Assembly: GCA_947647735.1 (NCBI GenBank) | Contig: CANSLJ010000002.1 | Coordinates: forward strand, 1-64,000 | Source of the DNA: an uncultured bacterium | GTDB taxonomy: Bacteria; Bacillota; Clostridia; Lachnospirales; Lachnospiraceae | Reading direction: 5' to 3' | DNA: 64,000 nt | Shown here: piece by piece, positions 1 to 8,191 of the stretch | Layout: the number at the start of each line of letters is the position of its first letter | Position numbering within the stretch: the stretch's first letter is position 1 | The notes under the pieces: generated by a model | Seen by the model: the letters and a program-made list of their open reading frames with translations, nothing else | Databases searched by the model: none | Told to the model about the DNA's origin: nothing | Program-made: the position numbers and the translations under genes

Positions 1-920
1 TTCATCTGCGCCGCAACCTCAGCCGCAAAGTCCTCATTCTTCTTCTCAAGGCCTTCACCTGTCTCATAACGAACAAACTTTGTAACCTTCAGATCCGCAC
101 CGTTCTCTTTTGCAACCTGCGCGATATACTGGCCTACAGTCTGCTTGCCGTCCTCTGCCTTTACATAGATCTGATCCATCAGGCAGATCTCCTTCAGCTC
201 CTTGTTGATACGGCCTTTGATCATACCATCGATCACCTTCTCAGGCTTAGCGGACTCCTTCGGATCATTCATGATCTGTGCGCGAAGGATCTCTTCCTCA
301 TGAGCAATATAGTCAGCGCTCACTTCCTCCCTGCTCACATACTTCGGTGTCAGAGCTGCAACCTGCATAGCAACGTTCTTTAAAGCTTCTCTCACTGCAT
401 CGTTGTCAGCGCCGGATTCTGCCGCCACGATAACGCCGATACGTCCGCCGCCGTGCAGATAGCCGACTACGATAGGAGCTTCAACCACTTCAAATCTTCT
501 GATGTTCAGGTTCTCACCGATCGTTGCAACCTTTTCTACCAGTGCTTCCTTCACAGTCTTGGAAGCATCCTCCTTCCAGCTCTCTGCAAGGAAAGCATCC
601 ATATCTGCCGCTGTTGTTGCCAGTGCCTGCTGTGCCACTGTCTCAACGAATGTCTGGAATGTCTCATTCTTTGCCACGAAGTCAGTCTCGGAGTTTACCT
701 CCACAACTGCAGCCTTGCCGCCGTCGATCGCGATACGGCAGATACCCTCTGCTGCGATCCTGCCTGCCTTCTTCTCAGCCTTGGCCTGTCCGTTCTTTCT
801 CAGGAACTCAACAGCCTCATCCATATTTCCATTTGTCTCGGTCAGGGCTTTCTTACAATCCATCATGCCCGCGCCGGTCATCTCTCTTAACTCTTTTACC
901 ATTCCTGCTGTAATAGCCAT
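1..920 (-). CDS. tsf: Translation elongation factor Ts (partial, C-terminus beyond window)
   Basis: EF-Ts is the cytoplasmic nucleotide exchange factor that recycles EF-Tu-GDP to EF-Tu-GTP. Reading down from the ATG at 918-920, the protein begins MAITAGMVKELREMTGAG and continues MMDCKKALTET, the canonical EF-Ts N-terminal UBA-like helical domain with its conserved TGAGMMDCKKAL signature. The frame stays open to the window edge, so about 306 residues are visible and the C-terminus is missing. A GGAGG-type ribosome site sits just upstream. It lies about 100 bp downstream of rpsB, the near-universal rpsB-tsf pair, and shares its transcript. No obvious terminator separates the two. Identity is certain; only the end is unknown. 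Confidence 0.97.
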   Translation of the reverse strand, partial: MAITAGMVKELREMTGAGMMDCKKALTETNGNMDEAVEFLRKNGQAKAEKKAGRIAAEGICRIAIDGGKAAVVEVNSETDFVAKNETFQTFVETVAQQALATTAADMDAFLAESWKEDASKTVKEALVEKVATIGENLNIRRFEVVEAPIVVGYLHGGGRIGVIVAAESGADNDAVREALKNVAMQVAALTPKYVSREEVSADYIAHEEEILRAQIMNDPKESAKPEKVIDGMIKGRINKELKEICLMDQIYVKAEDGKQTVGQYIAQVAKENGADLKVTKFVRYETGEGLEKKNEDFAAEVAAQM

Positions 921-1024
921 TTTATATATCCTCCAAATCTGCCATACTGTCATTATCCGTTCGTGCCAGACCGGCCAGGCCCGCCACTCTCTGATAACCG
1001 ATTAAAATCAAGTATCTCTTTCTC

Positions 1025-1789
1025 TTACTCAGCCGCAGCTACTTCTTCGATATCCTCAGCCTCGCCCTCTGCCGCGTCAGCCATCTCTGCGCTCATATCA
1101 ACCGCTTCACCCTGAGATGCCTCGATCACAGCGTCAGCCATCTTGGAAACGATCAGTTTTACGGCTCTGATCGCATCATCATTACCGGGGATGATGTAAT
1201 CCAGCTCCTCCGGATCACAGTTTGTATCACCGATACCGATCAGCGTGATGCCCAGAGCGTGAGCTTCCTGTACACAGATTCTCTCCTTCTTGGGATCTAC
1301 TACGAAAATACAATCCGGGATTCTGTCCATCTCCTTGATGCCGCCAAGGTTTCTCTCCAGCTTATCCCATTCCTTCTTGATCTGGATAACTTCTTTCTTC
1401 GGCAGTACGTCAAAGGTACCGTCCTCAGCCATCTCTTCGATTCTTTTCAGTCTGTCGATCCTGGACTGGATCGTCTTAAAGTTGGTCAGCATACCGCCCA
1501 GCCATCTCTCATTTACATAATACATACCGCAGCGTTCTGCTTCCACTTTTACCGCATCCTGTGCCTGTTTCTTTGTACCAACGAAAAGGATGGTACCTCC
1601 CTGGGAAACGATATCTGCAACCGCATTGTAAGCTTCATCAACTTTCCCTACGGATTTCTGCAGGTCAATGATGTGGATGCCGTTTCTCTCTGTGAAGATA
1701 TAGGGAGCCATCTTAGGGTTCCATCTTCTTGTGTGGTGTCCGAAATGCACACCTGCTTCCAGTAACTGTTTCATTGAAATTACGCTCAT
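1025..1789 (-). CDS. rpsB: 30S ribosomal protein S2
   Basis: S2 is a small-subunit ribosomal protein on the back of the 30S body. The protein starts [18 protein letters not shown] and contains the diagnostic [43 protein letters not shown] and PDCIFVVDP blocks, so it is full length at 254 residues with an acidic C-terminal tail. The frame opens earlier, at 1837, but the start chosen at 1789 has a perfect GGAGG six to seven bases upstream and matches the family N-terminus. It sits at the end of the motility locus and directly before tsf, the order also known from Bacillus subtilis. A dedicated promoter and a structured leader lie upstream. Confidence 0.97.
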   Translation of the reverse strand: MSVISMKQLLEAGVHFGHHTRRWNPKMAPYIFTERNGIHIIDLQKSVGKVDEAYNAVADIVSQGGTILFVGTKKQAQDAVKVEAERCGMYYVNERWLGGMLTNFKTIQSRIDRLKRIEEMAEDGTFDVLPKKEVIQIKKEWDKLERNLGGIKEMDRIPDCIFVVDPKKERICVQEAHALGITLIGIGDTNCDPEELDYIIPGNDDAIRAVKLIVSKMADAVIEASQGEAVDMSAEMADAAEGEAEDIEEVAAAE

Positions 1790-1817
1790 GTCTTTTTCCT
1801 CCATTTGGTTTTTCTTC

Positions 1818-1898
1818 CATATACTGCTCCGGTCCATGACTCCCGATTTCCCAGCCTATCCCCATCTCCCGGAGACACCAACTGAGAACCAGTATATG
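1818..1898 (-). promoter_or_regulatory. Structured rpsB 5' leader
   Basis: Within the roughly 120-nt leader of rpsB a 9-bp stem is formed by perfectly complementary arms at 1818-1826 and 1890-1898 (CATATACTG with CAGTATATG), enclosing a G-rich 63-nt region with further pairing potential (CTCCGG with CCGGAG). Ribosomal protein leaders often bind the encoded protein for feedback control. That role is inference here; only the pairing is seen. Confidence 0.4.
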
Positions 1899-1918
1899 TG
1901 TTTTTTCACAACGCCCAT

Positions 1919-1947
1919 ATTTTACCACAAACCGCCCGCCATTGCAA
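1919..1947 (-). promoter_or_regulatory. Sigma-A-type promoter for rpsB-tsf
   Basis: On the minus strand TTGCAA (1942-1947) is followed after exactly 17 bases by TAAAAT (1919-1924). This gives 4/6 and 5/6 matches to the housekeeping consensus and would start transcription near 1912. It lets rpsB-tsf be expressed independently of the motility operon upstream. Confidence 0.65.
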
Positions 1948-1994
1948 GCTTAAATTAAACCAACACACAGTCCGCACAGAATTCCGGATGGACT

Positions 1995-2672
1995 TCACCC
2001 TCTGGCACTCTTCGACAAAAGATCCGCGATCTCCTTCTCCGTCATCCCCACCGTTATCTCATAACTCCCGATCGCAATTCTTCGCTCGTATCCGTTCTGG
2101 CAGAGGAACACATCAAAATCCGCTGCCGACTCCACCAGTCCCATCTCCTGTGCCCTTCTTGCCACGGAGATCGATGTATCGCCCTGCTGGACGGTAAAGG
2201 TGACGATCTCCACCGGAACCGAATTCTCCGCGACCTCTTTTCCTCTTTCAGCGACTTCCTCAGCCCTCTGTTCTATCTCCTCCGCCAGCGCCTGCTCCTC
2301 ACTCTGAACCGGCGTCTGTTCATTTTCCTGCACATCCGCCGCCTCGCCTCCGGGAACCGAAACCGCCTCCTCATCCTGTCCTGAACCGGCTTCATCTGTC
2401 TGCTCTGCCGCTTCTCCCTCTCCGGAAACCATACTGTCTTCCGCATCGCCGGAAACCGAAGCCGCTTCCCGGTCTGTATCCTCCGCAGAAGCCTCCCCGC
2501 CTCTCATATCCTCCAGCACGCTTTTATCCTTTTCCACCATGCCGAGCTGCGCCGCCCGCTGCTTTACGGCCTCATCGCTCATCCCTGCGCCCGTATTTCC
2601 CGACAGGATCAGTACCAATGCCGTCACCAGCATGCCGATCCCCAGTCCGCGCAAATAATATCTGAGTTTCAT
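1995..2672 (-). CDS. Membrane-anchored protein with MltG-like N-terminal domain
   Basis: A 225-residue protein with one N-terminal membrane segment (about residues 8-25, YLRGLGIGMLVTALVLIL), a long low-complexity Glu/Ala/Ser-rich extracytoplasmic linker (about 45-150) and a C-terminal block of about 70 residues. That block (TFTVQQGDTSISVARRAQE ... IAIGSYEITVGMTEKEIADLL) resembles the LysM-like subdomain at the N-terminus of the endolytic transglycosylase MltG/YceG. The catalytic lytic transglycosylase domain is absent: full-length MltG proteins are roughly 350 residues. It is probably a cell-wall-associated, non-catalytic protein; its function is not known. It follows the DUF6115 gene by 63 bp at the tail of the motility locus and may be co-transcribed with it. 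Confidence 0.55.
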   Translation of the reverse strand: MKLRYYLRGLGIGMLVTALVLILSGNTGAGMSDEAVKQRAAQLGMVEKDKSVLEDMRGGEASAEDTDREAASVSGDAEDSMVSGEGEAAEQTDEAGSGQDEEAVSVPGGEAADVQENEQTPVQSEEQALAEEIEQRAEEVAERGKEVAENSVPVEIVTFTVQQGDTSISVARRAQEMGLVESAADFDVFLCQNGYERRIAIGSYEITVGMTEKEIADLLSKSARG

Positions 2673-2735
2673 TCATCGTCCTCGTTTTCGTACTTTTATT
2701 CTATCCTAAACAAGCCTGTCCGCTTTTTACAGCCC

Positions 2736-3689
2736 TCATTCATACAGATCTATCACAAGCTTTACTTCGCCAACGCCGAGCCCCAGTTCTCTGGCGATCG
2801 CCATATTGGATTTTCCCGCTCTGTGGAGCTCCAGGATCCGCTCATTGTTGTTCGCCCTGTCATTCTCCGCGGCACCCGCCGGATCATACAGCAGACGCAT
2901 TATATCCTCTTTTTCAGCCGGATCAAAAGCCTCCATCCGCCCTTCTTCCACTATGGCATCCGGTTCTGTTCCCTCCATTTTCTCTGCAGGCGCTTCCTTC
3001 TGCCTTCCCGTTTCCTTTCTCTTCGGCACTGCCTCTACTCTTTCAGGCACAAAAGGCTGAAAAGCAGGCTCAACGGCTGAAAGCATACTCTCCATGCGGC
3101 TTTCCTCAACCGCCTGTCTATCCGACGCCTCTTTTTCAGCCGGCAAAGCCTCCTGTACGCCCGCCGCCTTCCTGCGTCCGGATGCAGCCGGTCCTGAAGC
3201 TTTTGATCTCCCGCTCCCGGAGGTCGTTTTCTTTCCTGCCGCCTCCTCCAGATTCTCCCGTATCGTGATCTCGGAGTCCTTCACCTGCTGCAGAAGTTCC
3301 TGAATATTGCGATCCGCCTTATCATAAGCATCAGAGAGGCTTTCTTTCTTTCCCTTCAGCATATCATAAAGAAAGACCACCTCCTCATGGTTCTTATGGA
3401 TCTCATCCAGCACAGTGTCCGAATACTCGTTAACCGCCATGATCTTCTCATTGGAGATCCGCTCCATGGAACGCTCGGACTTCTCGATCTGCTGACGCAT
3501 CTCTTCCTCGGAAAGTTCGCCCAGACGCTCACGCACATTCTCGAGCTCTTCCGACACCAGATGCTTTACCTCCTGTGCCGCCAGATTTTTCGTTTCCTCT
3601 TTCAGTTTTTCCTGCTTTACCGGAACGCAGAAGCTGGCTATAAAAATAACCGCTCCCGCTGCCAGTAACACGATCTCCAATGCTCCCAT
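2736..3689 (-). CDS. DUF6115-type membrane coiled-coil protein in the swrB slot
   Basis: A 317-residue protein: one N-terminal membrane helix (about residues 4-23), a long charged coiled coil (about 25-150, rich in Glu/Lys/Arg), a disordered Ala/Glu/Lys-rich middle, and a C-terminal helix-turn-helix-like segment (ILELHRAGKSNMAIARELG, about 285-305) ending VKLVIDLYE. This architecture fits the DUF6115 family. In Bacillus subtilis the gene between sigD and rpsB is swrB, a membrane-anchored coiled-coil activator of flagellar export assembly. The shared position and layout suggest an analogous role, which is inference. The start has GGAGA nine bases upstream. It is 45 bp after fapA. Confidence 0.6.
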   Translation of the reverse strand: MGALEIVLLAAGAVIFIASFCVPVKQEKLKEETKNLAAQEVKHLVSEELENVRERLGELSEEEMRQQIEKSERSMERISNEKIMAVNEYSDTVLDEIHKNHEEVVFLYDMLKGKKESLSDAYDKADRNIQELLQQVKDSEITIRENLEEAAGKKTTSGSGRSKASGPAASGRRKAAGVQEALPAEKEASDRQAVEESRMESMLSAVEPAFQPFVPERVEAVPKRKETGRQKEAPAEKMEGTEPDAIVEEGRMEAFDPAEKEDIMRLLYDPAGAAENDRANNNERILELHRAGKSNMAIARELGLGVGEVKLVIDLYE

Positions 3690-3734
3690 ATCTTCTCCGA
3701 TCTCTATGGCTGCTCTGTATAGATCTTCCCGTGC

Positions 3735-5327
3735 TCAGGACAAAGCGGCCATCTTAACCTCTCCTTCTTCCCGGGTGAACCTGCAGTATTTTATGGTACT
3801 CTTTACAACCATGGACACATCCCTGATGCAGATCTTCGTACCCGGATATACCGCCTCCGATACTTCCACAACGGGCACTTTGCTCTCCTCCAGGACATAC
3901 TCCAGTTCATCCAGTTCCGTATATACTTTTTCAAGCGCTCTCTTTTTCTCCACTCTCGTGATCGCAAGCTGCCGCACATTTTTCATCTGCGCGTCCGAGA
4001 CAGAAATATTCAACTGTTTCTTCTGGATCACTGCCCGCAGCACCGGCTCTATATTCGCGATCTGCTTCCTGAGTTCCTGCATCTGTTTCAGGAGCTCCGC
4101 CTGTCTCATTTTCAGTTCCGGATTCACGCCCACTGTAACAACCGTGGATGCTCCCATGGCGGAACCCAGCGTCTTCACCGCGATCCTCTTGGAAGCCATT
4201 ACCTTCCCGCCGGTGATAAATCCCTTTCTTCCGGTCACTTCGATCTCCGATCCCGCATAGATCTGACTGTGCAGGATGGCTTCCGCCGCAACGTAACCGC
4301 CGGCAAAAACCTGTGCGTTTTCCAGATATTTGGAAACCACATGCCCCCTTGCTTTCAGGCGTCCCTTGGACATGCCGTTCATCCCTCTGGCGATCGAAAT
4401 ATTCCCCTCCGATTCCACCATGGCGCCTTCCACAACGCCCTTGATCTCGATATCGCCCGTAGCTTTTACCGAATATCCTGAAAAAACATTTCCCCTGATC
4501 AGGATACTGCCGTCATATTCGATATCCCCGGTAGAAACGTCCACATTCTCCAGCTCCAGCAGGTCATCCACAAATACCTCCCCGCTCACCAGCATCACGT
4601 GCCCGTTTACCTTTGCATATATTTCCGTGCGATCCTCGGATGGAATGATGTTTTTTCCAAACTTCAGCCTTGCTTCCTTCACCGCCGGCGGCTTTGTCAC
4701 CTCCCCGAACACATTGCATCCCTTTTTTCCGTATACCGCCGGGATCACCTTCGCCAGCAGTTCATCCTTTTTACAGGGACATATCGTATTCAGGTGATGA
4801 AAATCCACACTGCCGTCCTCACGAAGTGCCGGCTTCGCCTTCCGGTCCGTGGAAAACATATATTCTATCCTGCCGGGCTCTCCCATCTGACAGGGTTCTC
4901 CCTCCGCCACCACGACGTCCTGGCAGTAACATTTATCCTTAAAAAACTGTTCGATATTATGCAGACAGATGCCGTTTTTGATCTTCTTTGCCCTCAGCTC
5001 ATCTGTCAGTTCTTCCTCCGTTATCTCTTCCGCTCCGGCGGAGGGCGCGTAAAAACGCACAACCGCCCTCATCCTGTCAGGAGAGACCCGCAAAGTGTAA
5101 CTCTCCCTGCAGGGATAGGCATAGCTGCCGTTAAGCTGAACCAGCTTCTCCGAAGAAAGCTCCTCCAGAGCCTCCTTCAGACTTCCCCCGTCATAAAGGA
5201 TACCCCTCGTATCCAGATATTCCCTGACCTCATCCAAAGAAAGCGGCTCACCGCCGCCCTCTGGCGGAATCAATCTGATATAGGTTCCGTCTTCCTTATG
5301 CACCAACTGAAAAAAGCCGTTTTTCAT
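3735..5327 (-). CDS. fapA: FapA family protein (DUF342)
   Basis: A 530-residue DUF342 (FapA) protein. The N-terminal 170 residues form the variable FapA domain. The middle (about 185-430) has the repeating short beta-strand pattern of a right-handed beta-helix (GNVFSGYSVKATGDIEIKG, GNISIARGMNG, AGSEIEVTG). The C-terminal 100 residues are coiled coil (LKMRQAELLKQMQELRKQI) followed by a small beta tail. Family members are often called flagellar assembly protein A and sit near motility genes; a bactofilin-like or polar organising role has been suggested, but no activity is established. It follows the motility sigma factor by about 50 bp; that spacer holds a small GTAAGC/GCTTAC hairpin. The ribosome site is weak. 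Confidence 0.8.
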   Translation of the reverse strand: MKNGFFQLVHKEDGTYIRLIPPEGGGEPLSLDEVREYLDTRGILYDGGSLKEALEELSSEKLVQLNGSYAYPCRESYTLRVSPDRMRAVVRFYAPSAGAEEITEEELTDELRAKKIKNGICLHNIEQFFKDKCYCQDVVVAEGEPCQMGEPGRIEYMFSTDRKAKPALREDGSVDFHHLNTICPCKKDELLAKVIPAVYGKKGCNVFGEVTKPPAVKEARLKFGKNIIPSEDRTEIYAKVNGHVMLVSGEVFVDDLLELENVDVSTGDIEYDGSILIRGNVFSGYSVKATGDIEIKGVVEGAMVESEGNISIARGMNGMSKGRLKARGHVVSKYLENAQVFAGGYVAAEAILHSQIYAGSEIEVTGRKGFITGGKVMASKRIAVKTLGSAMGASTVVTVGVNPELKMRQAELLKQMQELRKQIANIEPVLRAVIQKKQLNISVSDAQMKNVRQLAITRVEKKRALEKVYTELDELEYVLEESKVPVVEVSEAVYPGTKICIRDVSMVVKSTIKYCRFTREEGEVKMAALS

Positions 5328-5379
5328 GAATTACCATACTTTCTGTAAGCCCCCACAGCTTACTTAACATGAGGCGTGC

Positions 5380-6150
5380 TCAATGTTCGGTTAATATTCC
5401 CATATATTTTCCCATTTTTGTTTTCATCTTCTGGAGCGCCCTCGTATGAAGCTGAGATATCCGCGACTCCGAAACCTCTAAGATCGAACTGATCTCCTTT
5501 AAAGTCAGTTCCTCATAATAATAAAACAGGATAACCTTCTTTTCCTTCTCCGTTAATACCTCCAGTGACTCCATCAGCATTTTTTTCAATTCTTCTTTTT
5601 CGATCACCACCTCAGGAGAATCAAACTGCTGAGAATGAGCTGCGGCGTCCACCGGTACCTCGCTCCCGGCCTCCATAAACTCGTTCAGAGAAACCACGCC
5701 GGTAACTTTCATCTGTCCCTGCCAGTCCAGATATTCATTGTCCGTAATGCCGAGCGCGGAGGCGATCTCCTCGTCCGTAGCCTGCCGGCCCTCACGGCTC
5801 TCGATCTCACGCATCGCCGCGTCTATCTTCTTCTGCTTCTGCCGGATCGTCCTCGGAATCCAGTCCATCTTTCGTATCTGGTCTAAAATAGCGCCCCGGA
5901 TCCGCAGGCTGGCATAGGTTTCAAACTTCACTTCCTTACACAGATCATACTTGTCGATCGCGTCGATCAGCCCGAACACCCCGTATCCTACCAGATCGTC
6001 ATACTCCACATTATACCCCAGATACATACTGAGCCTGCCGGCCACAACCTTTACAAGCGGGGCGTATTCAGTTATGATCTTTTCCCTGGCTTCGGGACTT
6101 TTTGTTTTTCCGTATTCATCCCAGAGTCTCTTCTTTTCCGCCTCATTCAT
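5380..6150 (-). CDS. sigD: RNA polymerase sigma factor for motility genes (SigD/FliA)
   Basis: A 256-residue sigma-70 family factor of the SigD/FliA/WhiG group, which directs RNA polymerase to late flagellar and chemotaxis promoters (TAAA-N15-GCCGATAT type in Bacillus). Region 2 is visible at about 28-100 (YAPLVKVVAGRLS, DDLVGYGVFGLIDAIDKYD, FETYASLRIRGAILDQIRK), region 3 at about 110-165, and region 4 with the helix-turn-helix at about 200-245 (LTLKEISSILEVSESRISQLHTRAL). The WIPRTIRQKQ stretch after region 2 is typical of this group. Full length. It lies near the 3' end of the fla/che operon, as sigD does in B. subtilis, so its level would depend on transcription reaching the operon end. 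Confidence 0.95.
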   Translation of the reverse strand: MNEAEKKRLWDEYGKTKSPEAREKIITEYAPLVKVVAGRLSMYLGYNVEYDDLVGYGVFGLIDAIDKYDLCKEVKFETYASLRIRGAILDQIRKMDWIPRTIRQKQKKIDAAMREIESREGRQATDEEIASALGITDNEYLDWQGQMKVTGVVSLNEFMEAGSEVPVDAAAHSQQFDSPEVVIEKEELKKMLMESLEVLTEKEKKVILFYYYEELTLKEISSILEVSESRISQLHTRALQKMKTKMGKYMGILTEH

Positions 6151-6163
6151 AATTGTCTATCGC

Positions 6164-6526
6164 CTATTCTTCCACAGTCTCTTCTTCCGGCTGCTGCTCC
6201 TTTTCTTCTTCTCCCTCCGGCCCCTTCTCTATCATTTCGTCTTCCTCGGGCTCCGGAGGCTTATTCTGCTGCTCGATCATATCCAGCGCGCCCTTCAGTA
6301 TACAGCCCAGTATATAAAAACCAAGCAGGATCAGCAGGAGATTCCGCAGGAACTCATGAAGTTCATACCTTCCTGCCATCACCATCAGGATACTTGCCGC
6401 CGCGCCTGCCGTCAGCATTACAAAGGGCGGTATCAGCTTCCGCTTATCCTTTGTAATAACGCCAAAGCGCCCGCCCTGACGTTTTTTCTTCTCTTTTTTT
6501 TCCGTATCGTCCTTCTTTTTCGCCAC
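6164..6526 (-). CDS. Small membrane protein between cheD and the sigma factor gene
   Basis: A 120-residue protein of unknown function. A very basic N-terminus (KKKDDTEKKEKKKRQ) is followed by one or two hydrophobic helices (about residues 33-48 and 58-78, including LLLILLGFYILGCIL) and a strongly acidic tail (GEEEKEQQPEEETVEE). The most likely start is the GTG at 6524-6526, with a GGGGGA ribosome site about nine bases upstream. The sequence just before this start would also read GGRFGV, and the same motif recurs inside the protein (about residues 18-23), hinting at a small duplication. Its place inside the chemotaxis segment suggests a motility-linked membrane role, but nothing more can be said. 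Confidence 0.6.
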   Translation of the reverse strand: MAKKKDDTEKKEKKKRQGGRFGVITKDKRKLIPPFVMLTAGAAASILMVMAGRYELHEFLRNLLLILLGFYILGCILKGALDMIEQQNKPPEPEEDEMIEKGPEGEEEKEQQPEEETVEE

Positions 6527-6540
6527 GCCAAAGCGTCCCC

Positions 6541-7026
6541 CTATATGCTTTTCTCCGGCTTGCCTACCGCCTTAATAACATATATTCCCGTCTCAGGATA
6601 ATATATTACCGTGCGGCCGTAATTTAATCCAGTATCTTCTGAAAGCAGCTTGATATGCATGGCTTTCAGTTTTTTCCTTGCCGCCTCCGCATTTCTTTCC
6701 CCGACCTTTACCAGATCGGAATTTCTCTGAAACGCAAACATCTGGGCTCCGCCCGCCAGCTTTGCCTCCAGCCTGGCTCTGTTCGCCCCTGCTCTCACCA
6801 GTCTTTTTACCAGTTCGTCTATGCCTGAATCCACGAATTTCTCCACGCATGTATTGTTTTTAATAACCGTTGAATCCGGCAGCATCGCATGCAGCAGGCC
6901 GCCGACTTTTGTAATGGGATCCCTGATCGCAACGCCTACGCAGGAACCAAGTCCTAAAGTAGTGATGCCATCCGGGCTCTTACAAATATTGAGATCTGCC
7001 ATTCCTACTTTAATTATATTACTCAT
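6541..7026 (-). CDS. cheD: Chemoreceptor glutamine deamidase CheD
   Basis: CheD deamidates specific glutamines on methyl-accepting chemotaxis proteins and, in Bacillus-type systems, binds CheC to raise its CheY-P phosphatase activity. The 161-residue protein has the family core LGLGSCVGVAIRD with catalytic Cys at about residue 29, then VGGLLHAMLP with the catalytic His at about 47, and a conserved GGAQMF block near 93. Full length. A GGAAG ribosome site precedes the ATG. It lies 13 bp after cheC, the partner gene, in the same order as in B. subtilis. Confidence 0.95.
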   Translation of the reverse strand: MSNIIKVGMADLNICKSPDGITTLGLGSCVGVAIRDPITKVGGLLHAMLPDSTVIKNNTCVEKFVDSGIDELVKRLVRAGANRARLEAKLAGGAQMFAFQRNSDLVKVGERNAEAARKKLKAMHIKLLSEDTGLNYGRTVIYYPETGIYVIKAVGKPEKSI

Positions 7027-7039
7027 CGCTGTTCACTTC

Positions 7040-7663
7040 CTATGCCATCCCTAAAGACTTCATAATTTTGTGATAAGATTCCATATCCGGTACCAGGATG
7101 AAAAAGCCGTCAATATTAACATCATCCGTAAATCTGGTCTGAATCATCAGGATCTTGTCTCCAAGCACCCCGAACTCGATCGCAGGCACGCTCAGGATAG
7201 CTCCTGCCATATCGATCGCAAGATCCGGCGCGGACGGCAGTATCTTAAGCCCTGTCAGATCCGACATGGAATTCAGATAAGCGCCCGTCATGATATTACC
7301 GATCTCTTTGATGACTGACAGCTCCATCTCCCCGAACTCTTCCGCGTCCGGATTTCCCATACCGCCCAGCATCTGATTCGCCAGATGTCCTGCGGAATTT
7401 TTTTCCAGAAGGAACATCATGCTTCCCCTGACATCCCCCTCCACTGTCATATATACACCGGCCATGATGGTCTCCTCACCGCCGATCACTTCCCCGAGAT
7501 CGCGAAACTCAAACAGAGCCGCCTTGGGTACCTTCATATCCACTTTTCGCTGCAGCATCTGCGCCAGTGCCGTAGTCGCATTGCCTGCGCCGATATTTCC
7601 TATTTCTCTGAGCACATCCAGATTGCCGCTGTCAATGCTGTCATACCCCATGCTATTATCCAT
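7040..7663 (-). CDS. cheC: CheY-P phosphatase CheC
   Basis: CheC dephosphorylates CheY-P and participates in adaptation with CheD. The protein (207 residues from the chosen start) begins MDNSMGYDSIDSGNLDVLRE and carries both pseudo-symmetric phosphatase helices with the E-x2-N signature: EIGNIGAGNATTAL near residue 20 and KEIGNIMTGAYLNS near 117. The frame is open 15 codons further upstream, but the ATG at 7661-7663 has AAGGAG five to six bases before it and fits the family N-terminus. It lies between cheW and cheD. Confidence 0.95.
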   Translation of the reverse strand: MDNSMGYDSIDSGNLDVLREIGNIGAGNATTALAQMLQRKVDMKVPKAALFEFRDLGEVIGGEETIMAGVYMTVEGDVRGSMMFLLEKNSAGHLANQMLGGMGNPDAEEFGEMELSVIKEIGNIMTGAYLNSMSDLTGLKILPSAPDLAIDMAGAILSVPAIEFGVLGDKILMIQTRFTDDVNIDGFFILVPDMESYHKIMKSLGMA

Positions 7664-7731
7664 ACTACTCTCCTTATATACCGGGACCTGCCGGGCAGCC
7701 CCCCTCAAATGTCCGGTCAGCCATGGCTTCC

Positions 7732-8175
7732 CTATTCTGCCAAAACCTCATTCAGATCCAGCAGCGATATCAGAGATCCCTGATGCTTACCCACACCTGT
7801 AACAAACATATCCTTGCCGGTCCTGTCATAGGACATCTTCTCGATGCCGTCCACCTCCAGCGTCACCACTTCCCTGACTGCGTCCACGATCAGCCCTACA
7901 AAGCCCTGCTGCTCGCTTTTCACGATAACGATCCTGGTATTTTTTGTATATTCCGCTTCCGGCAGTCCCATTTTTGTACGGATGTTCATGACCGGTATCA
8001 CCTCGCCGCGCACGTTGATCACGCCCTTTATATAGGCCGCAACCTTCGGTACCCGGGTAATACTGGACATGTGAATGATATTGTCCACATACTTGATATC
8101 GATGCCGTACTGCTCCTCACCGACCTTGATCACGATAAACTGTATCGTCCCGTTGTTTATTTTCAGTTCTTCCAT
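7732..8175 (-). CDS. cheW: Chemotaxis coupling protein CheW
   Basis: CheW couples chemoreceptors to the kinase CheA at the polar signalling array. The 147-residue protein is a single CheW/SH3-like beta-barrel domain: QFIVIKVGEEQYGIDIKYV at the N-terminus, then VINVRGEVIPVMNI (about 55-68), and VDAVREVVTL near 97. The ATG at 8173-8175 is preceded by a G-rich ribosome site; a GTG five codons upstream is less likely. It is separated from cheA by 16 bp. Confidence 0.95.
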   Translation of the reverse strand: MEELKINNGTIQFIVIKVGEEQYGIDIKYVDNIIHMSSITRVPKVAAYIKGVINVRGEVIPVMNIRTKMGLPEAEYTKNTRIVIVKSEQQGFVGLIVDAVREVVTLEVDGIEKMSYDRTGKDMFVTGVGKHQGSLISLLDLNEVLAE

Positions 8176-8191
8176 GATACTCACCCCCACC

